DNA from: Vandammella animalimorsus
Lineage (GTDB): Bacteria > Pseudomonadota > Gammaproteobacteria > Burkholderiales > Burkholderiaceae_C
Direction of reading: 5' to 3'
DNA length: 64,000 nucleotides
NCBI RefSeq assembly: GCF_002285285.1
Contig: NZ_NSJF01000006.1
Coordinates: 163,356-227,355, forward strand
Shown: one piece after another, positions 46,200 to 54,452 of the stretch
Layout of the letters: each line of letters begins with the position of its first letter
Position numbering within the stretch: position 1 is the stretch's first letter
Program-made: the position numbers and the translations under genes
The notes under the pieces: model-generated
Told to the model about the DNA's origin: nothing
Seen by the model: only the letters and a program-made list of their open reading frames with translations
The model's database searches: none

Positions 46200-46634
46200 T
46201 CAAAGTATGCCTTGCCCCTTGGCACGGGCAGCGCCCAATACTACGGCATCCAGGCCATTCACACTGACTTCAAAGCCGCTGCCACGCGCCAAGATCGTAT
46301 AGAAAATGTCGGCTTCATAGGCCTTTTGCGACTCTTTCCCACGCATGGTCACCATCGCCTGGCAGGTATAGCGTCCGCTGGAGTGGTGTTCTATTTGTCG
46401 GACTTGGCGCAGCTCATAGCGAACGCCAGCTTGCAACTCTTTGCCAAAAGCATTCTGTGCAAAGGTCTCATTGAGCATCCCTTCTACCCGTTGCAGCGCC
46501 GAGGGCGCATCGCACTTTGGAATCTCCTCCCCCAAACAGCCCGCCAGTGCGGCTGCCGCAGCCAACATAGGCACCATCCGCTTCAGCCCCATCAGACGCA
46601 CAGCATCCCCGTCATGCCTTGCTTCGTTTGTCAT
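46200..46634 (-). CDS. Small putative lipoprotein of unknown function
   Basis: A 144-residue protein with a lipobox 'AAAALAGC' about 34 residues in. The start at 46634 follows an excellent ribosome binding site (GAGGAGG); a start at the internal 'MGLKRMVPML' would give a more typical signal length. The mature part has three further cysteines or so ('IPKCDAP', 'RYTCQAM') and a short mixed fold ending 'VVLGAARAKGQGIL'. No family is recognised. It is flanked upstream by a strongly AT-rich patch, suggesting recent acquisition or silencing. Confidence 0.75.
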   Translation of the reverse strand: MTNEARHDGDAVRLMGLKRMVPMLAAAAALAGCLGEEIPKCDAPSALQRVEGMLNETFAQNAFGKELQAGVRYELRQVRQIEHHSSGRYTCQAMVTMRGKESQKAYEADIFYTILARGSGFEVSVNGLDAVVLGAARAKGQGIL

Positions 46635-46734
46635 GAACAAGTCCTCCTCAGCCGATTGGACGGCCAGTGCAGCGTTGGCGCGTCCTTTTATTTGATGACC
46701 TGATTCGGATTTTAGTGCGACCAATTGTAATGGA

Positions 46735-46900
46735 CGATGCAAAATACAATAATTAATGTCAATTAATAGTTAAAAATTTGAATGAAACAAATTTTTGAAA
46801 ATCCCCTCGCATTAAAAATTCAAAAGAATCAAAAAATCAACAAAACATATTCAGATCAACTCATTCGAAATGTCAATATTTAGTACTTATTGCGGCCAAG
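46735..46900. other. AT-rich intergenic patch
   Basis: Roughly 165 bases dominated by A and T (for example AATTAATAGTTAAAAATTTG), in sharp contrast to the GC-rich surroundings. No gene is seen between 46635 and 46970. It probably contains the promoter of the small lipoprotein gene and could bind an H-NS/MvaT-type silencer. Confidence 0.7.
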
Positions 46901-46970
46901 CTCTCGATAACAAGCCCGATACTCATGCCTTTGTCACGATTGAGGTGCAAACCAAGGCTTTCCATCCCCA

Positions 46971-47690
46971 TCAGGATTGCCCGCGCAAGCGTGTCTGCAA
47001 ACGCTCCTGAGTCGTCTGTGCCACCTTGTCTCGGATGTATAGCGGCGCAACATCCATGGCCGTTTGCAGGCCATTGCGGGCTATCAGCATAGGGGCCAAG
47101 CGCAGCATGGCCTGTGCTGTGGGACGGGCGTGGTAATGCGGCGCCGTATGGTGCGCAAATGCTTCGGGGTATGCTGTCAAGGCATTGCCTGCCAGCACAT
47201 AGCCTGGCGGCAGTTGCAGCGCGTGTGGCGGCAAAGCCAGGATCTCAGCCTCACGCTGCCAATGACCAGTGCCGGCCTCCTGGCCTGGCTGCCCAGTCCA
47301 ATGCCAGCGGTAGGGGGCGACATAGACTTCCTGCATGCGCGCGTCAAGCACAGCCATGACACGCTCGGCGCCATGCTCAGCCCGGGCCAGTTCGGCAATC
47401 GCCTGCAGAGAGTCCACCGGCAAGGTCGGCACGCCACTGCCCCAGGCCAAACCCTGTGCAGCGGCACAGCTGGTGCGCAAGCCAGTGAAGGCGCCTGGCC
47501 CGCAGCCATACACAATGGCATTGAGATGCGCCAATTCCAGCCCTGCCTGTTGCAACAGCTCCAGCACTTGGGGCAGCAGCGTTTTGGACGACTGTGCACC
47601 TCCTGCCTGCTGCACTTGCCAGATTTGATCGCCTGCCTGCACGGCGATGGACAGCATGTCGGTACTGGTGTCGAAAGCAAGCAGGTTCAT
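46971..47690 (-). CDS. tsaB: tRNA threonylcarbamoyladenosine biosynthesis protein TsaB
   Basis: A 239-residue ASKHA-fold protein with the TsaB signatures 'LLAFDTSTDMLSIAV' at the N-terminus, 'SSKTLLPQVLELL', and 'VYGCGPGAFTGLRTSCAAAQGLAWG' (split) near residue 60-85. It supports TsaD in making t6A at position 37 of ANN-decoding tRNAs. The frequent downstream neighbour rimI is not present. A family A repeat lies about 80 bases upstream. Confidence 0.93.
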   Translation of the reverse strand: MNLLAFDTSTDMLSIAVQAGDQIWQVQQAGGAQSSKTLLPQVLELLQQAGLELAHLNAIVYGCGPGAFTGLRTSCAAAQGLAWGSGVPTLPVDSLQAIAELARAEHGAERVMAVLDARMQEVYVAPYRWHWTGQPGQEAGTGHWQREAEILALPPHALQLPPGYVLAGNALTAYPEAFAHHTAPHYHARPTAQAMLRLAPMLIARNGLQTAMDVAPLYIRDKVAQTTQERLQTRLRGQS

Positions 47691-47770
47691 GCAAATTCAA
47701 GATTGGAATGGGCGCGGCAGTATATCGGCAGCCTCTGCTGCTTTGCACCGAATGCGCCGCGTGGGCACTC

Positions 47771-47933
47771 AGAGCCTGTTCAAAATCTCGGCGCGAGTGG
47801 GCAAGAAGCGGTTTGGGGTGGGCTACAAGGCGCAAAACGCAGCCATAGCTGGGGCTATGGCGAGGCTTTGCAACGCAGCAGAGCGCCCAAATCCGCTCTC
47901 TTGACCGCCGTGCAAAGATTTTGAACAGGCTCT
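47771..47933. repeat. Palindromic dispersed repeat, family A copy 3
   Basis: A 163-bp copy nearly identical to copies 1 and 2. Its right end touches the stop codon of the Nudix gene: the A of the TGA (minus strand) is the last base of the element. It lies between tsaB and the Nudix gene. Confidence 0.92.
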
Positions 47934-48703
47934 CAGTGCCAGGGCGCTTGCATGAAGCGGTAAAAGTTGCGCAAGATGCTGGCCGTCACGCCCCAGATGA
48001 AATACTCGCGCCCCTGCGCCATATACGGCATGGACAGCCATTTGCGCTGCACTTGGCCCAGCGTGTAGGCATGGTGGCGATGGTTGGCCGGGTCGAGCAC
48101 GAAGCGCAAAGGCACTTCAAAAATCTCATCGACTTCATGGGGATTGGCCCGCAGCGGCAAATCGGGCGCAATGACGCCAACGACCGGCACCACATGAAAT
48201 CCCGTGCCTGTAACGTAAGCGGGCAGTTGACCGATCACCTCGACCCACTGCGCTGACAAGGCCACTTCCTCCTGGGCCTCGCGCAGGGCTGCAGCCACGG
48301 CGTCCGCATCCTGGGGGTCTATGCGCCCGCCCGGAAATGCGATTTGCCCTGAATGGGTCTTGAGCTGTGCCGAGCGCCGCGTCAACAACACTGTGGGCTC
48401 GGATCGCGCCACGATGGGGATCAGCACCGCAGCTTGAATCGGTGCGCGTTCAAGTGCGCCCAGCAGCGGCGACTCCCGAACCCACTCGGGCACCCAAACT
48501 GGCTGCCGTTCGAAACGCTCGCGCATGGCGGCGATCGTCTGCGCGGCATCGGGCACCTTGGGCAGTGCGTGATCCACGGCCAGAACTGGCACGTCCTGCG
48601 GTCTGAAACCCTTGGGCAACTGAATGCGCTCAGAAGCGGCTGAAGCGGTCTGCGATGCTGTATGAGCCGCAGCGGCAGGCGCGGGAGTCTTCTTAGTGCT
48701 CAT
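47933..48703 (-). CDS. Nudix hydrolase, CoA-pyrophosphatase type
   Basis: A 256-residue protein with a full Nudix box: 'GGRIDPQDADAVAAALREAQ' followed by 'EEVAL', matching Gx5Ex7REUxEExGU. The preceding 'LKTHSGQIAFPGG' is the marker of the CoA diphosphatase (NudL/PCD1) subgroup. It cleaves coenzyme A or its derivatives into phosphopantetheine and 3',5'-ADP. The start at 48703 (MSTKKT) is preferred to an ATG 12 codons upstream. The N-terminal 30 residues are Ala/Thr/Ser-rich. It lies downstream of rplS on the same strand, the usual order in this group. Confidence 0.9.
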   Translation of the reverse strand: MSTKKTPAPAAAAHTASQTASAASERIQLPKGFRPQDVPVLAVDHALPKVPDAAQTIAAMRERFERQPVWVPEWVRESPLLGALERAPIQAAVLIPIVARSEPTVLLTRRSAQLKTHSGQIAFPGGRIDPQDADAVAAALREAQEEVALSAQWVEVIGQLPAYVTGTGFHVVPVVGVIAPDLPLRANPHEVDEIFEVPLRFVLDPANHRHHAYTLGQVQRKWLSMPYMAQGREYFIWGVTASILRNFYRFMQAPWH

Positions 48704-48781
48704 GCGTGCGTTGCCCTTGGCATGGCCCCATGCAAACACAGCGTACGAGCATGCCCCTTGGATAGGCCATCATGTAGAACT

Positions 48782-48813
48782 GCCGCCAGCCCCTCGCGAC
48801 AGGGGCTGGCGGC
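48782..48813. other. GC-rich hairpin between rplS and the Nudix gene
   Basis: Perfect 13-bp stem GCCGCCAGCCCCT / AGGGGCTGGCGGC with a 6-base loop. No T-run is seen on either strand, so it is more likely an mRNA-stability structure or part of a terminator-like element than a full terminator. Confidence 0.6.
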
Positions 48814-48894
48814 AATTCGCTTCGAAAATGTGTGCACAGGCATGCAGCAAATGGGGTGCCTCACAGGCCCATCACAACGAGGAGCCTACAAGTG

Positions 48895-48921
48895 AAAACA
48901 GCAGCTAAAAAGCTGCTGTTT
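48895..48921 (-). terminator. Likely terminator of the trmD-rplS transcript
   Basis: Inverted repeat AAACAGCAGCT / AGCTGCTGTTT around four A, giving a stem with a TTTT end on the minus strand, 20 bases after the rplS stop. Confidence 0.75.
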
Positions 48922-48940
48922 CACAACACACCCGAGGCAG

Positions 48941-49321
48941 TTATGCCGCTTCGTTGGCCTTGACGCGCGAAGGCAGCTTTTCCTTGATGCGTGCAGACTT
49001 ACCGCTACGCTCGCGCAGATAGTACAGCTTGGCGCGGCGCACATCGCCGCGACGCTTAACCTGGATGCTGGCGATCAATGGGCTGTACGTTTGGAAAGTA
49101 CGCTCAACGCCCTCGCCACTGGAGATTTTGCGCACAGTGAAGCTGCTGTTCAGGCCGCGATTGCGCTTGGCAATGACGACCCCTTCGTAAGCCTGGACGC
49201 GCTTGCGGTTGCCTTCCACCACATTGACGCTGACAACCACGGTGTCACCAGGGGAAAAATCAGGGATTTGCTTGTTCAGCCGCGCAATTTCTTCGGCTTC
49301 CAGCGTTTGGATCAGGTTCAT
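48941..49321 (-). CDS. rplS: 50S ribosomal protein L19
   Basis: A 126-residue L19 starting '[20 protein letters not shown]', with '[20 protein letters not shown]', '[20 protein letters not shown]' and '[19 protein letters not shown]', all family standard. It sits at the 30S-50S interface. It follows trmD after about 170 bases, a wide gap for this normally tight operon. Confidence 0.98.
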   Translation of the reverse strand: MNLIQTLEAEEIARLNKQIPDFSPGDTVVVSVNVVEGNRKRVQAYEGVVIAKRNRGLNSSFTVRKISSGEGVERTFQTYSPLIASIQVKRRGDVRRAKLYYLRERSGKSARIKEKLPSRVKANEAA

Positions 49322-49490
49322 GTCAGTCCTACTCGATCGTGCCTGGCTTGAGGTTGATTGATTGGGCCGCTGGGCACCGTTGCGCTTACCGCAAACGAAC
49401 CCAACTGGCAGTGTGAATGAGCCAAGTAGAGGATCAAAAGCGGGCGATTATAGCATCTGGAATTCAGGCCGCTCTTGCACGCGCAGCCCC

Positions 49491-50339
49491 TCACTCATCG
49501 CCAGCCTGCAAGCACTGCTCGTCGCCTTGGCTCAACCGGCCTTCAAGGCGGGCCTTGGCCAACAGATCCGGGCGCAAGCGGGCGCTGAGCAGCAGGCTTT
49601 GCTGGCGCCGCCAGCGGGCGATGCGCGCGTGATCGCCACTGAGCAGCACCTCCGGCACGGTCTGGTCGCGCCAAGTTACTGGCCGCGTGTAGTGTGGGCA
49701 GTCCAGCAGGCCATCGAGCTCAGGGTGGAAGCTGTCCTGCACATGGCTTTGGGCATCATTGAGCACATCTGGCTGCAAGCGCAGCACAGCGTCCAGAAAT
49801 GCCGCTGCGGCCACTTCTCCGCCAGAGAGCACAAAGTCTCCCAGACTGAGCTGGGCATCGACATAGGCATCGACAAAACGCTGATCAACCCCTTCATAAC
49901 GCCCGCACAACAGCACCGCACCATGGACACTGGCGGCAAACTCGGCCACCACAGCATGGCGCAATGGCCGCCCTGCGGGGGTGAAGAAAACCAATGGCGC
50001 GCGCTGGGCCAATGCGACCGAATCCACAGCCCCCAGCCCCTGTGACGGCCCCTGCGGCTCGCCGCGCGCCTGGCGGATGGCATCCATACAGCGCGCCAGC
50101 GGCTCGGCCAGCATGACCATGCCAGGCCCGCCCCCAAAGGGCCGATCGTCGATGCGCCGATAGCCGCCGTCGGAAAAGTCACGCGGATTCCAAAACTGCA
50201 CCTGCACCCCCGCTTGCTGCGTGGCGCGCCGGTTCACGCCATGCTCAAGATAAGGGGCTATCAGCTCCGGAAATAAAGTGATCAGGTCAAAGCGCACGGC
50301 AGCTTGGCAGGTTCGAGTGGGCAACGCGCCATTCTGCAT
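49491..50339 (-). CDS. trmD: tRNA (guanine-N1)-methyltransferase
   Basis: A SPOUT methyltransferase with the knotted SAM site. 'YRRIDDRPFGGGPGMVM', 'VLLCGRYEGVDQRF' and 'SLGDFVLSGGE' are all present. It makes m1G37 in tRNAs and prevents +1 frameshifting. As drawn from ATG 50339 it has 282 residues. The family N-terminus 'RFDLITLFPEL' begins right after a possible GTG start at 50297, which would give 268 residues and is quite plausible. The usual upstream partners rpsP and rimM are missing; a pseudopilin gene stands there instead. Confidence 0.95.
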   Translation of the reverse strand: MQNGALPTRTCQAAVRFDLITLFPELIAPYLEHGVNRRATQQAGVQVQFWNPRDFSDGGYRRIDDRPFGGGPGMVMLAEPLARCMDAIRQARGEPQGPSQGLGAVDSVALAQRAPLVFFTPAGRPLRHAVVAEFAASVHGAVLLCGRYEGVDQRFVDAYVDAQLSLGDFVLSGGEVAAAAFLDAVLRLQPDVLNDAQSHVQDSFHPELDGLLDCPHYTRPVTWRDQTVPEVLLSGDHARIARWRRQQSLLLSARLRPDLLAKARLEGRLSQGDEQCLQAGDE

Positions 50340-50434
50340 CAGGAGAGCAGGCCTCTGCGCTTGGGCAAGAACGCCGGCAGTGCAAGCGATCGGCCCCTAT
50401 TGCCTGCGGCTTATGGTTTCTTGCAGGTTGTTCT

Positions 50435-51043
50435 TCAGCAAGTGTTGCCCTGGACGGTTCTGATGCGCCCACCGGCGCTGACACAAATACGGCGAGTCGC
50501 CGCCGAGCTGGCTGTGGCCGAGCCAGGAAACACTGAAACCCCCAAGGCCCCCAGCCCACCCACTTGCCCCCAGCGATCGAAGCTCAAAGCGCCGTTGACA
50601 CTGCCTGAAACCAGCACCTGGGTTGCGCCTGGCGTGGTGACCGTGCGCAGGATTTGCTCACCATCGTCCCTGACTCTGTTTTCATTGCCATCAAGAAACA
50701 TCTGCCAGCCACACCCCCACTGCGCATTGCCTGAGGCCAGATTGCAGCCATCCCGATTGGGCAACTTCTGCACAACGATCCGACCACCATGCTTGTACGC
50801 TTCAGATCGCGCCAGATAAATGGTGGACAGCATGCTGTCCACCACCTGTCTGACGCGCCAGTTCTCAATGAGAGGCTTGAAACTGGGCACGGCCAGCGCT
50901 GCCAAAATGGCCAACAGCAGCATCACGACCATCAGCTCCACCATGGTGAAGCCGGGCTGCCCCAACCGGCGGCGGGCATTCGCCCAACGGGCCGAATGGG
51001 CTGCAGGAGGGAAAAGTGCAGCATGTGTCATGGTGCCGAACAT
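50435..51043 (-). CDS. GspH/FimT family pseudopilin
   Basis: About 202 residues. A type III (prepilin) signal is clear: 'RRRLGQPG' followed by the mature start 'FTMVELMVVMLLLAILAALA', with the conserved Glu at mature position 5. The C-terminal domain is a GspH/FimT-type minor pseudopilin ('MLSTIYLARSEAYKHGGRIV', cysteines in 'DGCNLASGNAQWGCGWQ' and at the C-terminus). It would be cleaved by PilD and help initiate type IV pili. The start is uncertain (51031, 51043, 51052 or 51139); 51043 is chosen for a purine-rich stretch 9 bases upstream. No other pilus gene is nearby. Confidence 0.85.
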   Translation of the reverse strand: MFGTMTHAALFPPAAHSARWANARRRLGQPGFTMVELMVVMLLLAILAALAVPSFKPLIENWRVRQVVDSMLSTIYLARSEAYKHGGRIVVQKLPNRDGCNLASGNAQWGCGWQMFLDGNENRVRDDGEQILRTVTTPGATQVLVSGSVNGALSFDRWGQVGGLGALGVSVFPGSATASSAATRRICVSAGGRIRTVQGNTC

Positions 51044-51339
51044 GCTAGGCATCCCCTGCGCCCAAGCCCCCTCACCCCGGACCAGCGGCGGGCGCATGCG
51101 GACAAGCGGCCGCTGCTGCGCCACGCGCAGGCGCTTCACGCCGCTGCCCTGGCGCGGTTTCAGCCTGCAAGCTGACCTGCCAGACGCACTGAGGCTGGCT
51201 GTGTCTTGCTCCTATAGAATGCGCGGTTTACCTTGCCAGCCCTTGGCCCGCAGGGGCTGCCTATATTCTTTCGCGCAGCCTTGCAACTCTTGGTACCTCT
51301 CAGCCAAGTCTATTTAGACAGACACCTCATTGGACAAGC

Positions 51340-53259
51340 ATGTTTGAATTCATTCGCAAGCACCTCAAAGTGGTCATGATCGTGTTTTTCCCACTGGTGT
51401 TTTTCGCATTCGTTCTGGTGGGCATCGATGCCTCCATGCTGGGTAACAGAAGCCCCGTTGTAGCGCGCGTTGCTGGCAAGGACATCACCCAAAGCGATTG
51501 GGACTTCGCCCACCGGCAATACGCCGATCGGATGCGCGTCGAGAACCCTGGTCTGCCTGCCGAGATGCTCGACTCCCCCATGCAGCGCTACCTGGTGCTG
51601 GAAAACCTGGTGCGCGATGAAGTCTTCGCCACCGCCGCCGCCGACCGCCACTACACGATCAGCGATGCGCAACTGGCGCGCGAGCTGCAAAACCAGCCCG
51701 AAATCATGCAGCTGCGCGGCAGCGACGGCCGCCTGGACACCAACGCCTACCGCGACCTGCTGCGCCGCCACGGCATGACGCCGGAAATGTACGAGGCCAG
51801 CGTGCGCCAGCAATTGGCCCTGCAGCAGGTGCTGGGCGTGGTGCAAAACTCCGCCACCCTGACCCCGCGCCAGGCCCAGCCCGCCGTTGACGCCGTGTTC
51901 CAGCGCCGCGTGGTCGGCATCAAGCGCTTCAGCCCTGGCGACTTCAGCGCCCAGGTGCCCGTCGATGATGCGGCCCTGAAGGCTTACTACGACAGCCATT
52001 CGGCGCAATTCCAGCGCCCGGAGCTGCTGGACGTGGAGTACGTCGTGCTGGATTTGGAGAGCCTCATGGCAGGCATCGACGTGGCCGAGGAAGAACTGCG
52101 CAGCTATTACGAAAACAACAAGCCTGCCTACGCCCAGTCGCAAGAGCAGCGCCGCGCCCGCCACATTCTCTTTGCCACCGACAGCAGCATGTCCAGCGAG
52201 CAGCGCGAACAGGCGCGCGCCAAGGCCGATGCGGCCCTGGCGCAGCTGCGCCAGGATCCCAGCCGCTTCGAGGCCATCGCCAAGGAGCAGTCCGACGACC
52301 CTGGCTCCAAGGACAAGGGCGGTGACCTGGGCTTTTTTGCGCGCGGCGCCATGGTGGCCGATTTCGATGCCGCAGTCTTCGGCCTGGACAAGGACGCCAT
52401 CAGCGACGTGATCGCCACGGAATATGGCTTTCACATCATTCAACTCACTGATGTCAAGCCCGCCATCATCCCCAGCTTCGAAGAAGTGCGCGAGCGCCTG
52501 GAAAAGGACGTGAAGAACAATCTGGCGCGCAATCGCTACATTGAGCGCACCGATCAGCTGCGCAATCTGGCCCACGAGCAGCCCGACAGCCTGCAGCCCA
52601 TCGTCGATGAGCTGGGCCTGCGCATCGAAACCGCACAGAACATCGCTCAGAGCCCGGATGAGAAAAACCCTGCCGCCCTGCAGGCGCCCACTGTGCTCAA
52701 TGCCCTGTTTGCCCAGCAGGCCAAGCAAGCGCGCGAGAACATCGAAGTCATCGACATCGGCAACAACAAGATGGTCACGGCCCGCGTGACCAAAGTGCAT
52801 GAGGCGCAAGTCCAGCCCTTCGAGCAGGTGCGCGATCAGGTACAACGCTTGTATGTCGAGCGCGAGTCGGCCAAGCTCGCACGCCAGGCCGGCGAGGCCG
52901 CGCTGGCGCGCTGGCAAGCCGATGCCAACAGTATCGACACTGCACAAGACGTGACCGTCTCGCGCCAGCACCTGCAAGGCTTGAGCCCGGCCGATGTCGA
53001 ACAAATCCTGGCCGTGCCCCAGGCTGAACTGCCCAGCCTGAAAGGCTTTGAGCAGGCAGACGGCGGCTACCTGCTGGCCCGCATCAAGGAAATCGCCCCC
53101 CTGCTCGACGAAAGCCAACCTGCCGACGCACGCGACACCATGCTCGAAGGCATGCGCCTGCAAGTGGCCCAAAGCCTGAGCAACGCCGAGGTCGAGGCCT
53201 ACTACGAAGTGCTCAAACAAGCCTACGACGTGCAAATTCGCGTGCCAAGGCCAAACTGA
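51340..53259 (+). CDS. ppiD: Peptidyl-prolyl cis-trans isomerase PpiD
   Basis: A 639-residue SurA/PpiD-type chaperone. One N-terminal membrane anchor ('VVMIVFFPLVFFAFVLVGID') is at residues 11-30, followed by a SurA_N-like region. A parvulin domain lies at about 265-375 ('RRARHILFATDS', 'FEAIAKEQSDDPGSKDKGGD', 'YGFHIIQLTDV'), and a long helical C-terminal domain follows. It assists folding of outer-membrane proteins at the periplasmic face of the inner membrane. A possible -10 box TATAGAAT lies at 51213-51220. tRNA-His follows 34 bases after the stop. Confidence 0.95.
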   Translation: MFEFIRKHLKVVMIVFFPLVFFAFVLVGIDASMLGNRSPVVARVAGKDITQSDWDFAHRQYADRMRVENPGLPAEMLDSPMQRYLVLENLVRDEVFATAAADRHYTISDAQLARELQNQPEIMQLRGSDGRLDTNAYRDLLRRHGMTPEMYEASVRQQLALQQVLGVVQNSATLTPRQAQPAVDAVFQRRVVGIKRFSPGDFSAQVPVDDAALKAYYDSHSAQFQRPELLDVEYVVLDLESLMAGIDVAEEELRSYYENNKPAYAQSQEQRRARHILFATDSSMSSEQREQARAKADAALAQLRQDPSRFEAIAKEQSDDPGSKDKGGDLGFFARGAMVADFDAAVFGLDKDAISDVIATEYGFHIIQLTDVKPAIIPSFEEVRERLEKDVKNNLARNRYIERTDQLRNLAHEQPDSLQPIVDELGLRIETAQNIAQSPDEKNPAALQAPTVLNALFAQQAKQARENIEVIDIGNNKMVTARVTKVHEAQVQPFEQVRDQVQRLYVERESAKLARQAGEAALARWQADANSIDTAQDVTVSRQHLQGLSPADVEQILAVPQAELPSLKGFEQADGGYLLARIKEIAPLLDESQPADARDTMLEGMRLQVAQSLSNAEVEAYYEVLKQAYDVQIRVPRPN

Positions 53260-53272
53260 GAAAAAATTCCCC

Positions 53273-53278
53273 TATAAT
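53273..53278 (+). promoter_or_regulatory. -10 box of the tRNA-His gene
   Basis: A perfect TATAAT 15 bases before the mature tRNA 5' end. The corresponding -35 region overlaps the ppiD stop and is weak. Confidence 0.7.
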
Positions 53279-53293
53279 CTCGTCTTTCATTTG

Positions 53294-53369
53294 GTGGCTG
53301 TAGCTCAGTTGGTAGAGTCCCAGGTTGTGATCCTGGTTGTCGTGGGTTCGAGTCCCATCAGCCACCCCA
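53294..53369 (+). tRNA. tRNA-His (anticodon GTG)
   Basis: A complete cloverleaf. Acceptor GTGGCTG pairs with CAGCCAC; the D-arm is 'GCTCAGTTGGTAGAGT', the anticodon loop TTGTGAT, and the T-arm 'GTGGGTTCGAGTCCCAT'. The 3' CCA is encoded (53367-53369). The base before the acceptor (G53293) and discriminator C53366 fit the special G-1:C73 pair of histidine tRNA. Confidence 0.98.
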
Positions 53370-53376
53370 AACAGCA

Positions 53377-53408
53377 AACCCCTGTTGCCTTGGCAACAGG
53401 GGTTTTTT
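53377..53408 (+). terminator. Intrinsic terminator of tRNA-His
   Basis: Stem AACCCCTGTTGCC / GGCAACAGGGGTT followed by a run of T, 8 bases after the tRNA. Confidence 0.95.
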
Positions 53409-53410
53409 GT

Positions 53411-53785
53411 TTGGCCATGAATTGCACTCGTGAGCCATTCATTTCGCAGGCTGAGCGCCACAAGCCCATGCAGCAGAGTTGTCAATCGCCGATGCGAGCC
53501 CATCGCAGGCCCAGCGCTTTATGTCCTTTGACCAATGCCTTGATGGGTATACCCGTTTTGGGTATATTTTCGAACTTGCCCACACGAATCCAACGCACCC
53601 AGCGCGCGCCGCAGGCCGTCGGCACGGGATCGCAAGATGCAAACCGCCCGGATTCGCAGATGCACACGGCGCAGCGATTCATGCAGACCTTTCTTCGGGT
53701 TCTATCGCCCAAATCACGGCCAATAGCGCTCGTCTCAGGCAGGATGAGCGCTGCGCGAGAATTTTGATGACAGGCCCTCATCACC
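53411..53785. other. Spacer upstream of the toxin gene with a GGGTATACCC palindrome
   Basis: About 375 bases without a convincing gene. A perfect palindrome GGGTATACCC (53545-53554) is followed by a second half-site GGGTATATT at 53560, resembling an operator, but it is 230 bases before the toxin ATG. A minus-strand frame (53482-53868, 128 codons) contains a plausible-looking stretch 'GKFENIPKTGIPIKALVKGH' and may be a gene remnant; it is not called. Confidence 0.45.
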
Positions 53786-54166
53786 ATGGACATCCTCAAG
53801 CGAAAAGACTTTGCGCGATGGCAGGCAGGGGAAAAATTGTCCGACGCTGCCCTGTGCAAGGCAGTCAAGGAAATGGAGGACGGCCTGATCGACGCAGACT
53901 TGGGCGGCTTGCTCTACAAAAAACGGCTGGCCCGCCCTGGTAGTGGCAAGAGCGGCGGCTACCGCACGCTGTTGTCGGCCAAGCTGGGGCAGCGCTATGT
54001 GTTCCTGCTGGGGTTTTCCAAGAGCGACAAAACAAACATCACGCACGATGAGAAGAAGGCGCTGCAATTTGCTGGCAAGGTGTTTCTGGAGCTGTCCGGC
54101 CAGGGCCTGTCCAAGGCGTTGAAGTCCGGTGTTTTATTGGAGGTGCACTGTGAGCAAGATCATTGA
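53786..54166 (+). CDS. higB: RelE/HigB2-type toxin of a type II toxin-antitoxin pair
   Basis: A 126-residue RelE-superfamily protein of the HigB2-like group: 'KRKDFARWQAGEKLSDAALC' at the N-terminus, 'LYKKRLARPGSGKSGGYRTL' with the basic active-surface residues, and 'YVFLLGFSKSDKTNI'. Members are ribosome-dependent mRNA interferases; activity here is inferred. The toxin precedes the antitoxin, the HigBA order, and overlaps it by 17 bases. It is somewhat longer than typical (100-115), mainly by a C-terminal tail. Confidence 0.88.
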   Translation: MDILKRKDFARWQAGEKLSDAALCKAVKEMEDGLIDADLGGLLYKKRLARPGSGKSGGYRTLLSAKLGQRYVFLLGFSKSDKTNITHDEKKALQFAGKVFLELSGQGLSKALKSGVLLEVHCEQDH

Positions 54167-54452
54167 ATCCCTGCGCGCCGATCTGGCGGCACTTGTCGAG
54201 GCCGGTTCGATCAGCAAGGTGACGATGCGCGAGTTCGACGCCATCTGCCCGCCGCCCGTGCGAGAGTTCAGCGCGGCTGACATCAAGCGCCTGCGCGAAG
54301 ACCTGAAGTTCAGCCAGCCGGTCTTTGCGCTTCACCTGCACACCTCCGCATCCACCGTGCGCAAGTGGGAGCAAGGCCAAACTCAGCCCAGCGGCCCGGC
54401 ACTCAAGTTGCTGAACATCATTGCGGACAAGGGCTTGCAAGCCCTTGTCTGA
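54150..54452 (+). CDS. higA: HigA-type HTH antitoxin
   Basis: A 100-residue XRE-family antitoxin with a C-terminal helix-turn-helix: 'LREDLKFSQPVFALHLHTSA' and 'STVRKWEQGQTQPSGPALKL'. The N-terminal part should bind and neutralise the toxin. It starts at GTG 54150, with TTGGAGG upstream, inside the toxin gene. Such antitoxins repress their own promoter. A small inverted repeat AAGGGCTTGCAAGCCCTT occurs at its 3' end. Confidence 0.88.
   Translation: MSKIIESLRADLAALVEAGSISKVTMREFDAICPPPVREFSAADIKRLREDLKFSQPVFALHLHTSASTVRKWEQGQTQPSGPALKLLNIIADKGLQALV

Noticed and set aside
45856..46302. A 148-codon plus-strand frame across the hairpin at 46111
   Set aside because: It runs through a terminator-like palindrome and into the antisense of the lipoprotein gene, with no motif or ribosome binding site.
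48782..48813. Intrinsic terminator between rplS and the Nudix gene
   Set aside because: The stem is perfect but neither side has a T-run; listed as a hairpin only.
53482..53868. Minus-strand 128-codon frame overlapping the toxin start
   Set aside because: Part of it looks protein-like, but there is no recognisable family or start signal, and it overlaps a well-supported toxin gene.
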